Assembly: GCA_964569425.1 (NCBI GenBank)
Contig: CAZMVD010000114.1
Span: 1 to 13,805 of the forward strand
Origin: JACQXM01 sp964569425
GTDB taxonomy: Bacteria > Planctomycetota > Phycisphaerae > UBA1845
DNA length: 13,805 nt
Direction: 5' to 3'
Part shown: positions 6,248-11,387 of the stretch, one piece after another
Layout: each line of letters begins with the position of its first letter
How positions within the stretch are numbered: the first letter of the stretch is position 1
Notes under the pieces: generated by a model
Told to the model about the DNA's origin: nothing
The model's database searches: none
What the model saw: only the letters and a program-made list of their open reading frames with translations
Made by a program: the position numbers and the translations under genes

Positions 6248-8536
6248 TCACTGGCGAACCACCGGGACGATCATCCGCGGTTCCAGATCGCGGCGCAACA
6301 CCGGCCGCGCATCCTTGAAGACCACCAGGCTGTTGTCGTAAAACGGAACGTTCATCGCCCGCGGAAGGCCCGCATCCGTGTTGGCGAAGAAAACCGTAAT
6401 GCCGCCCCCGCTGACCCCGGGATGACGCAGCGTCAGCAACAGGGCATCCGTCGCATCCTGGTACGCGACGTCGTCATAGACGAACCCCGCCGACGTCCAG
6501 CGCACCGGGCAATCCACCGCCTGCAGGAACGCGGCGATGTAGGGGTCGCGAACCGCCTCGCCCAGGATCAGGACGTTTGCCTCGGCCAACTGGCCGTCAC
6601 GGATATCACCCGACGTCACCCCGACACGTCCTTCCGGGGTGAAGCTCGATTCGAAGATGCCCTGCAAGTCGCGATACGGCTGGGCCACCTCCCCCGCGGG
6701 CAGCACCGACACCAGAACGTTGCCCGAGCGCGTGGCCGCGGTAGTGGGGATGATCCACTCCGGAGGAATCCGGCGAAACAAGTGGTAATCGGGATCCAGC
6801 TCGACGGATTCGGGAGTCACTTCGACCGGGATCGTAATCTCCGCGCTCGCCGCGGCGACGGCCACATTCAGGTCGAGCGCTCCCGCGGCGTGGTGCACCC
6901 GTACCGGCAACTCAAATTGAAACGGCGGCTCGCTCTGGCTGATCGCCAGGCGTAGCTGTTGACTGCTGGAGTCATAGGCTGCACTTTCGACCTGCACGCG
7001 CGGCGCGCCGCCGCGCCGAACCCACTGCTCAAAGAAGCGGTCCAACGGCGCGCCGTGGATTCGTTCGCAGATGGCGCGAATGTCCTCCCAGGAAGCATAG
7101 CGGCCCAGGTGCTCGTCCCGGAAGGCACGCATCGCTTCCCAGAAGCGTTCCTGCCCCATGGTCCGCGCCAGCATGTGGAACACGGCGGCGCCCTTCTGAT
7201 AGGCGATGCCGCGACCGCAGCCGCCCGGCCGGCCGTAGCTGCCCAGCGGCTTGTCGGCCTCCGCGGGCGCACGGCTGAGGAAATGAACGTAGTTGCGGCG
7301 CTTGCGCCGCGCTTCTTCCTCGTCGCCGTCCAGCACGAACCCGTAATAGTTCGTGGCGTAGCTGGTCAGCGACTCGCACCAGTTGCCGTCCAGCGGATCG
7401 ACGTGAATGCCGTTGCCCCACCAACTGTGGAGCATCTCGTGGTCGAGGTAGCCGTGGGTGTCGGCGGCGCGGGCGCCCATGTCGATCACCGCGGAACTGA
7501 GCAGCGTGAACATGGGAAACGCAAACCCGCTGCTGAAAAAGTTGTCCACGACGGCGTACTCCCGCGCCGGGTACGGACCGATGAGCGGCTCGTAGCGGTC
7601 GAGGTAACGGTGCACTGCTTCAAACAACACCGCGGCGTGCCGCGCCTGCGCCGGTTTGAGGTACAGGCGAATATCGATCGGGCCGTGGCGTCCCTCGTGC
7701 ACGTCGTGCGGGCCCCCGACCAGCACCATGCCCGGCAGCGGATAGGGGCTGCGCCAGGCACGCCGGCCGGTGCCGCTTTCCAGGCGTTCATCGCGCTCCG
7801 CGCCCGCGACCAGGGTCAATCCCGGCACGGGGTCGGCAATCAACGTGAACTCCGCGAGTTCGGGGCGCCGGCCCGGCACGTCGGCCGGCTGCGGGTACCA
7901 GTAGCCGTCGGCCAGATACACGCCTTCGGTCGATACGTGGGCGCGCATGGCGAAGTTGTGGATTTCGCCCGGCGTTTCGCCGCCCGCGACGTCTTGAAAG
8001 AGAGTTCCTTCGTAGGCCACCACAAGGTTAAGGGCATCGGCGCCACGATCGAGGTACAGGCGATGCCGTGCGGGCGACCAGTCCCTGTCACCCTCCGGCT
8101 CCGGGGGCAGCCGGCGGTGCCTTCGGATTCTCGCCCCCCCCGCGTATGCCTCGGTAATGGTCAGGTCGGGGTGCAGCAGCAGATCGACGGTGGCGGGCGA
8201 GGTGGTGTCGTGGCCGTCACCAGGAGCGCGTTTCAGATCCATGGCCGTGCGTCCGGTCAGGCGATGTTGGGCGGGGTCGAGGTGAACTTCGATACGGTAG
8301 CGCTGCGCCTGCATGTCGACGCGCGGCACACCGCTTGCGCAGCCGCCGATCAACAGCAACGAACCGGCGAAGGCGGCGCCGGCCCAAAGCGCCCGATGAA
8401 CGATGTCCGTTCGCGGCGGGTCTTGCGGTGCGCGGCGCATGCGCCCCGGCACGACTTCCGTCGGGTGTAAGGGTTGCCGGCCCGCGATGCAGAGCGAGGC
8501 GAGGGACGGCGGATGATGGTAAGGGAAACGAGCCAT
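6248..8536 (-). CDS. M1-type (gluzincin) metallopeptidase lipoprotein
   Basis: A 762-residue zinc aminopeptidase-like protein, probably anchored to a membrane facing the periplasm. A hydrophobic stretch ends in a lipobox (LLLIGGC, C66). The zinc site is HEMLHSWWGN (H366, E367, H370), with the third ligand E388 in NWCESLTSY. Y446 in YQKGAAVFHML matches the catalytic Tyr of the M1 family. The spacing from HEXXH to E388 is 17 rather than the classical 18. The GAMEN exopeptidase motif is replaced by VVDNFFSSGFAFPMF (329-343), so aminopeptidase specificity is uncertain. The C-terminal ~150 residues look like a second alpha/beta region and I do not recognise them. The ATG at 8536 has a GGGAG site. 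Starting at the ATG at 8440 (residue 33) would give a more normal signal peptide, so the true start is unresolved. Gene identity is secure; substrate is unknown. Confidence 0.9.
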   Translation of the reverse strand: MARFPYHHPPSLASLCIAGRQPLHPTEVVPGRMRRAPQDPPRTDIVHRALWAGAAFAGSLLLIGGCASGVPRVDMQAQRYRIEVHLDPAQHRLTGRTAMDLKRAPGDGHDTTSPATVDLLLHPDLTITEAYAGGARIRRHRRLPPEPEGDRDWSPARHRLYLDRGADALNLVVAYEGTLFQDVAGGETPGEIHNFAMRAHVSTEGVYLADGYWYPQPADVPGRRPELAEFTLIADPVPGLTLVAGAERDERLESGTGRRAWRSPYPLPGMVLVGGPHDVHEGRHGPIDIRLYLKPAQARHAAVLFEAVHRYLDRYEPLIGPYPAREYAVVDNFFSSGFAFPMFTLLSSAVIDMGARAADTHGYLDHEMLHSWWGNGIHVDPLDGNWCESLTSYATNYYGFVLDGDEEEARRKRRNYVHFLSRAPAEADKPLGSYGRPGGCGRGIAYQKGAAVFHMLARTMGQERFWEAMRAFRDEHLGRYASWEDIRAICERIHGAPLDRFFEQWVRRGGAPRVQVESAAYDSSSQQLRLAISQSEPPFQFELPVRVHHAAGALDLNVAVAAASAEITIPVEVTPESVELDPDYHLFRRIPPEWIIPTTAATRSGNVLVSVLPAGEVAQPYRDLQGIFESSFTPEGRVGVTSGDIRDGQLAEANVLILGEAVRDPYIAAFLQAVDCPVRWTSAGFVYDDVAYQDATDALLLTLRHPGVSGGGITVFFANTDAGLPRAMNVPFYDNSLVVFKDARPVLRRDLEPRMIVPVVRQ

Positions 8537-8660
8537 GGCGAGTTCTCCCGCAAACGTGGGATGGTCATCAACGAACGGAGTCTGTCGACGGAACGGTCAA
8601 GCCCTGATGGTCGTCGTAATCGCCGCCGTGGCAAGTCCCGAAGTGTCGAGGCGTCGCGGC

Positions 8661-8678
8661 CGGCGCGGCGCCGCGCCG
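8661..8678. repeat. 18-bp perfect GC palindrome in the divergent intergenic region
   Basis: CGGCGCGGCGCCGCGCCG is its own reverse complement. It lies in the 287-bp gap between the divergent peptidase and infA genes, just upstream of the infA promoter candidate. It could be an operator or only GC-rich hairpin sequence. Confidence 0.5.
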
Positions 8679-8687
8679 TTGCGGCCC

Positions 8688-8715
8688 TTGTGGACCACTC
8701 GGCGACCGGTATACT
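8688..8715 (+). promoter_or_regulatory. Candidate sigma70-type promoter for infA
   Basis: TTGTGG (8688-8693), a 16-base spacer and TATACT (8710-8715) would start transcription near 8722, giving a leader of about 100 bases before infA. The -10 hexamer is the same as the one proposed for the yacL-like gene. Consensus match only. Confidence 0.45.
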
Positions 8716-8823
8716 CTTGGCGGAAGCGCCGGCACGGGTTGCCCCACCGGATTGCCCCGGGGAACCGGCCAGCAAGGCGAAGGCTTACGACGCGCGACGG
8801 CAATGCCGTTGGTACAGGAGCGT

Positions 8824-9063
8824 ATGGCTAAAGTTGATGCCATTGAAGTGGAAGGGCTGGTGGTGGCCGCCCTGCCCAATGCCATGTTCCGCGTGGAAGT
8901 GGACATGGGCGGGGAAAAGCACCACATCCTGACCACCATTTCGGGCAAGATGCGCAAGTACTACATCCGCATCCTCCCCGGCGACCGCGTCGTCGTGGAG
9001 GTTTCGCCCTACGACCTGACCCGCGGGCGCATTGTCTATCGCGGGGTCAAGACCGACCGCTGA
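8824..9063 (+). CDS. infA: Translation initiation factor IF-1
   Basis: IF-1 binds the A site of the 30S subunit during initiation and helps IF-2 and IF-3 select the start codon. The 79-residue S1/OB-fold product has all the family landmarks: MAKVDAIEVEG, ALPNAMFRVEV, ISGKMRKYYIRILPGD, and VVEVSPYDLTRGRIVYR. The loop between FRVEV and ISGKMRK (DMGGEKHHILTT) is about two to three residues longer than usual, and there is a GVKTDR tail, making it slightly longer than the typical 72 residues. The ATG at 8824 is chosen over an in-frame ATG at 8752 because it gives the family N-terminus and is preceded by CAGGAG, although the spacing is short. It is the first plus-strand gene of the right half; folP starts 110 bp later. 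Confidence 0.96.
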   Translation: MAKVDAIEVEGLVVAALPNAMFRVEVDMGGEKHHILTTISGKMRKYYIRILPGDRVVVEVSPYDLTRGRIVYRGVKTDR

Positions 9064-9158
9064 ACGCAGCACCACGATTCTATCTGGTTTACCCGTTTGA
9101 TGACCGCAGAGAGTGCGTCACCTTTGTATTGCCCCTGCGCGCCGCATCCGAAACGGCG

Positions 9159-9164
9159 TAGAAT
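9159..9164 (+). promoter_or_regulatory. Possible -10 element just before folP
   Basis: TAGAAT lies 9 bases before the folP ATG. If used, transcription would begin about three bases before the start codon, giving a near-leaderless mRNA. This would fit the lack of a ribosome-binding site there. No -35 at a proper distance is visible, so this is weak. Confidence 0.22.
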
Positions 9165-9173
9165 CGGCGAACG

Positions 9174-10043
9174 ATGAATGACGCGCTTCCGCTCGAACTG
9201 CTGCACGGCTTACCCCGCCCGTGGGTGATGGGCATACTCAACGTCACGCCCGATTCGTTTAGCGACGGCGGAGCGTTTGCGGATCGCGATGCCGCTTGCG
9301 CCCATGCCGCGCGGATGATCGCAGAGGGAGCGGCGATCATCGACGTGGGACCGGAGTCCACCCGGCCGGGAGCGATGGAAGTGCCGGCGGACGAGCAGAT
9401 CCGCCGCGCCGTGCCGGTGGTGGAGGCGATCCGCGCCGCGCACCCGCGGGTGGTCATTTCGATTGACACGCGCCTGGCATCGGTGGCGCGGGCGGCCCTC
9501 GCGGCGGGGGCGGACATCATCAACGACGTGTCCGCGCTGCGCGACGATGCCGCGATGGTCGAGGCGGCCGCGGCCACGGGCGCGACGGTGATCCTGATGC
9601 ACCGCCGGGGCACGTCGCGCACCATGCAGGAAGGCGGCGGGCCGCACTATGACGACGTCATCGGCGAGATCTGCGCGTTTCTGCGCGCGCGGATGGCGTT
9701 TGCCGAATCGGGCGGTGTGCGGCGCGCGCAGTGGTGGATCGACCCGGGATTGGGATTCGGCAAACGAGTGGAACACAACGTCGCCATCCTGCGCCATCTG
9801 GACCGCTTCGTGGCATTGGGCGCGCCGGTGGTGGTGGGCGCGTCGCGCAAGCGCTTTGTGGGCGCGGTAGTGGGTGAAGGGAATCCAAGTGTGGCGGACG
9901 CGCCGCGCGAGCGGCTGGCCGGGACATTGGCTTGTGCCACGATCGCGGCACTGGCGGGCGCGGCGGTGATCCGGGCCCACGATGTGCGCGCCACGGTGGA
10001 CGCGGTGCGGATGTGCGCGGCCGTGCGCGCGGCGGGTTCCTGA
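9174..10043 (+). CDS. folP: Dihydropteroate synthase (FolP)
   Basis: FolP condenses 6-hydroxymethyl-dihydropterin pyrophosphate with p-aminobenzoate to make dihydropteroate in folate synthesis, and is the sulfonamide target. The 289-residue TIM-barrel protein shows MGILNVTPDSFSDGG (19-33), DVGPESTRPGA (57-67), SIDTR with D98, ADIINDVSAL with N117, LMHRRG (141-146), DPGLGFGK with D190 and K197, GASRKRFVG with K226 (222-230), and the closing RAHDV with R267 and H269. Two departures from consensus are visible: the second Gly of D-(I/V)-G-G-E-S-T-R-P-G is Pro, and MHMQG is MHRRG. Neither removes a known catalytic residue. No clear ribosome-binding site precedes the ATG. It is 110 bp downstream of infA. 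No other folate gene is nearby. Confidence 0.95.
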   Translation: MNDALPLELLHGLPRPWVMGILNVTPDSFSDGGAFADRDAACAHAARMIAEGAAIIDVGPESTRPGAMEVPADEQIRRAVPVVEAIRAAHPRVVISIDTRLASVARAALAAGADIINDVSALRDDAAMVEAAAATGATVILMHRRGTSRTMQEGGGPHYDDVIGEICAFLRARMAFAESGGVRRAQWWIDPGLGFGKRVEHNVAILRHLDRFVALGAPVVVGASRKRFVGAVVGEGNPSVADAPRERLAGTLACATIAALAGAAVIRAHDVRATVDAVRMCAAVRAAGS

Positions 10044-10112
10044 GCGGAAGCGCGGCGTCTTTCGTTGACGGGGCCGCACCGCAGTGGCTTCGTTTTGTCC
10101 GGTTTCTCTCTT

Positions 10113-10132
10113 AGTGCCATGTTCGTGGCACT
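10113..10132. terminator. Stem-loop downstream of folP
   Basis: AGTGCCA, six-base loop, TGGCACT: a perfect 7-bp stem 69 bp after the folP stop. No T-run follows on the plus strand. Confidence 0.45.
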
Positions 10133-10138
10133 TCCAAT

Positions 10139-10163
10139 GGCCGGGCGCCCACGCCGGCCTTTG
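10139..10163 (+). terminator. GC-rich stem-loop followed by TTTG, possible folP terminator
   Basis: GGCCGG (10139-10144) pairs with CCGGCC (10154-10159) around a nine-base loop and is followed by TTTG. It is a weak intrinsic terminator candidate right after the AGTGCCA stem-loop. Confidence 0.35.
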
Positions 10164-10183
10164 AGAAAGTCAACAGGGGTGCT

Positions 10184-10319
10184 GTGGGACCGGCGTTGTG
10201 GGACCGGCGTTGTGGGACCGGCTTTTCCGCCGGGCCGGCGCTGAGGGACCGGCTTTCGCGCCGGTCTGCCGGGCCGGCGCAGGGGGACAGGCTTTTCCGC
10301 CGGTCTGCCGGACTGGAGA
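10184..10319 (+). repeat. GTGGGACCGGC tandem and interspersed repeats with hairpins
   Basis: Two exact head-to-tail copies of the 14-mer GTGGGACCGGCGTT (10184-10211) are followed by a third start of the same unit (10212). Two longer units begin GAGGGACCGGC (10243) and GGGGGACAGGC (10282). The longer units carry internal dyads such as ACCGGC-TTTCGC-GCCGGT (10248-10265) and end in GGTCTGCCGG. They look like a decaying GC-rich repeat family and no coding function is evident. Confidence 0.75.
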
Positions 10320-10445
10320 GCCCGTCCCGCGCTTCTCTACGGGCAGATCAGGGTGGACCGCCCCCCGGATGCGCGAAGCAGTTCCGCACCAGAAATCATC
10401 CGCACCGCGCGCTCGGCGCAAGGCGCGAAGCGATCAAGGCAAACG

Positions 10446-10479
10446 GCGCAACCATGTTTCGCGCGAAACAGTCCTGCGC
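10446..10479 (+). promoter_or_regulatory. parS-like site 1 (CGCGCG core)
   Basis: Core TGTTTCGCGCGAAACA at 10455-10470. Outer arms GCGCAA (10446-10451) and CTGCGC (10474-10479) are exactly symmetric about the core, with one innermost mismatch. The right spacer reads AGTC. Confidence 0.75.
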
Positions 10480-10489
10480 GGCCCGAAGA

Positions 10490-10524
10490 TTTCGACTTTT
10501 TGACTTTTCGCCGTTTCGACTTTT
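10490..10524. repeat. Short TTTCGACTTTT direct repeat
   Basis: TTTCGACTTTT occurs at 10490-10500 and again at 10514-10524, with a partial copy (TGACTTTTCG) between them. It sits between the first and second parS-like sites. A simple low-complexity repeat; no function can be read. Confidence 0.5.
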
Positions 10525-10526
10525 CA

Positions 10527-10560
10527 GCGCAAGCTCGTTTCACGTGAAATGGTCTTGCGC
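10527..10560 (+). promoter_or_regulatory. parS-like site 2 (CACGTG core, imperfect edge)
   Basis: Inner core GTTTCACGTGAAA (10537-10549) is followed by T instead of C. The outer arms GCGCAA (10527-10532) and TTGCGC (10555-10560) are a perfect inverted pair. Confidence 0.75.
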
Positions 10561-10591
10561 GGGGCTGCGGCCCGGGAGTGCTCCCCGTCCG

Positions 10592-10610
10592 CCCCCCTTG
10601 GCAAGGGGGG
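10592..10610. repeat. CCCCCCTTG/CAAGGGGGG palindrome inside the array
   Basis: A 9-bp perfect inverted repeat around a single G, followed by TTGGGGGG. It fills much of the gap between sites 2 and 3. C/G-run palindromes of this look are common dispersed repeats in bacterial genomes; whether this one is dispersed here cannot be seen from the window. Confidence 0.6.
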
Positions 10611-10620
10611 TTGGGGGGTC

Positions 10621-10654
10621 GCGCAACGATGTTTCACGTGAAACAGTCCTGCGC
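10621..10654 (+). promoter_or_regulatory. parS-like site 3 (exact parS core)
   Basis: Exact TGTTTCACGTGAAACA at 10630-10645, with outer arms GCGCAA (10621-10626) and CTGCGC (10649-10654). Confidence 0.88.
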
Positions 10655-10692
10655 CCTCATAACCGGTGGGGTGGGCGTCCCCGCCCGCCGCG

Positions 10693-10726
10693 GCGCAATG
10701 AAGTTTCGCGCGAAACAGGTTTGCGC
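10693..10726 (+). promoter_or_regulatory. parS-like site 4 (CGCGCG core), fused to site 5
   Basis: Core AGTTTCGCGCGAAACA at 10702-10717 with perfect outer arms GCGCAA (10693-10698) and TTGCGC (10721-10726). The right arm is part of TTGCGCAA (10721-10728), which also provides the left arm of site 5. Confidence 0.75.
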
Positions 10727-10756
10727 AACGTTGTTTCACGTGAAACAGTCTTGCGT
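10723..10756 (+). promoter_or_regulatory. parS-like site 5 (exact parS core), fused to site 4
   Basis: Exact TGTTTCACGTGAAACA at 10732-10747. Outer arms are GCGCAA (10723-10728, shared with site 4) and TTGCGT (10751-10756, one mismatch). The centre lies only 30 bp, about three helical turns, from that of site 4. Confidence 0.88.
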
Positions 10757-10798
10757 ACCGGCGGGTGGTTGGTGAAGACGCGTGTGTTAATCTGGGTA

Positions 10799-10823
10799 TG
10801 TTTCACGTGAAACAGTCTTGCGC
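10799..10823 (+). promoter_or_regulatory. parS-like site 6 (exact parS core, left arm lost)
   Basis: Exact TGTTTCACGTGAAACA at 10799-10814 followed by AGTC-type spacing and TTGCGC at 10818-10823. The expected left arm position (10790-10795, ATCTGG) does not match. Confidence 0.88.
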
Positions 10824-10870
10824 GATGAAGCCGAAAGCCGAAGGCCGAAACGCCGAGATAGCTGTGAATT

Positions 10871-10904
10871 GCGCAAGCTTGTTTCGCGCGAAACACGTTT
10901 GTGC
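10871..10904 (+). promoter_or_regulatory. parS-like site 7 (CGCGCG core)
   Basis: Core TGTTTCGCGCGAAACA at 10880-10895, with left arm GCGCAA (10871-10876) and right arm TTGTGC (10899-10904, one transition). Confidence 0.75.
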
Positions 10905-10916
10905 CAGGTCCGCGCC

Positions 10917-10963
10917 AGTTATTTTATGCTTGAGGCATGGACTTATCGGACGAATTATTATAG
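10917..10963. other. AT-rich stretch next to the parS-like array
   Basis: The sequence from AGTTATTTTATG to GAATTATTATAGG is clearly more AT-rich than its surroundings and starts 13 bp after the last parS-like site. It could be a DNA-unwinding region or a promoter region. No DnaA box (TTATCCACA) is seen within it. Confidence 0.35.
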
Positions 10964-10979
10964 GACCGGTGGGATGGTG

Positions 10980-11060
10980 GATTTCAGATTCTCAGATTTC
11001 AGATTCTCAGACTTCGGATCTCAGATTTCAGATCTCAGATTTTGGATTTCAAATTTCGGA
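10980..11060 (+). repeat. CAGATTT/CTCAGATT simple-sequence repeat
   Basis: About ten imperfect copies of a 7-8 base unit such as TCAGATTT, TCAGATTC and TCGGATCT run head to tail, decaying to GGATTTCAAATTTCGG at the end. In translation it gives SDSQTSDLRFQISD-like strings, which are not real proteins. Confidence 0.75.
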
Positions 11061-11303
11061 TGGCCGGTGGCGGACTCGCTCTCGCCCCACGCCCCACACC
11101 TTTTCATTGACCTGTGTGGAAACGCTAAAGGCGCGCGAAGTCGGCGGTGAGGGTGGCGAGCCCCCTGGCACGGAAATTGCAAGGGGCAAGGGGGAAGAAC
11201 CAGTCAACAGGCGGCAGGGATAACGAGGCACGAAGCCACGGTGCGGGCGGCCGAAAACGGGCATCAAGGGGGCACGGATGTTAGCGGAGGGGGTGGACAG
11301 GAG

Positions 11304-11309
11304 TATAAT
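11304..11309 (+). promoter_or_regulatory. Perfect -10 hexamer upstream of the aminotransferase gene
   Basis: TATAAT about 78 bases before the start codon. The position 17 bases upstream (TTAGCG, 11281-11286) is a poor -35, so an activator or an alternative promoter type may be needed. Confidence 0.35.
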
Positions 11310-11387
11310 TCGAACCGGGTGCGAAGGGCAAAATGCTTGGGATGGGGCGGCGGGCAAGCCCGCGGCCTGGTGGAGGCGAGGTGGAAT

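Larger units (their letters stand above)
10446..10904. promoter_or_regulatory. Array of seven parS-like ParB-binding palindromes
   Basis: Seven palindromes are centred at 10462.5, 10543.5, 10637.5, 10709.5, 10739.5, 10806.5 and 10887.5. The known bacterial parS consensus is TGTTTCACGTGAAACA; three sites match all 16 bases and a fourth keeps the inner 13. The other three have a symmetric CGCGCG centre instead of CACGTG. Six of seven are embedded in a longer 34-bp dyad: GCGCAA, four bases, GTTTC(AC/GC)G(T/C)GAAAC, four bases, TTGCGC (with single mismatches). parS loads the CTPase clamp ParB, which with ParA segregates the replication origin region. No parA or parB gene is in the window, so the binding protein is inferred. 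Spacings of 81, 94, 72, 30, 67 and 81 bp are irregular, unlike CRISPR. Confidence 0.85.
10044..11387. other. 1.34-kb gene-free region containing a parS-like array and several repeat types
   Basis: No credible protein-coding gene is seen here. In order it holds: hairpins after folP (10113-10159); GTGGGACCGGC repeats (10184-10319); a TTTCGACTTTT repeat (10490-10524); seven parS-like palindromes (10446-10904) with a C/G palindrome among them (10592-10610); an AT-rich stretch (10917-10963); and CAGATTT-type repeats (10980-11060). The remaining sequence to 11387 is featureless and G-rich, with a possible -10 element before the aminotransferase gene. Open frames spanning this region translate the palindromes into repeats such as MFHVKQSCA or VSRETVLR and are judged spurious. 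Confidence 0.8.

Noticed and set aside
6959..8470. 503-codon plus-strand frame opposite the M1 peptidase gene
   Set aside because: Antisense to a gene with intact zinc-site motifs; no recognisable domain.
10184..10810. Long plus-strand frame (208 codons) and overlapping frames over the array
   Set aside because: The translation is made of the repeated palindromes and low-complexity Arg/Pro/Gly strings; there is no ribosome-binding site and no family-like segment.
10446..10904. Palindromic repeats considered as a CRISPR array
   Set aside because: Repeats are palindromic with two cores, centre spacing varies from 30 to 94 bp, spacers are not of uniform length, and no cas gene is near.
10917..11060. 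DnaA-box cluster in the AT-rich region
   Set aside because: No TTATCCACA or one-mismatch cluster was found; TTATCGGAC near 10943 is too far from consensus.
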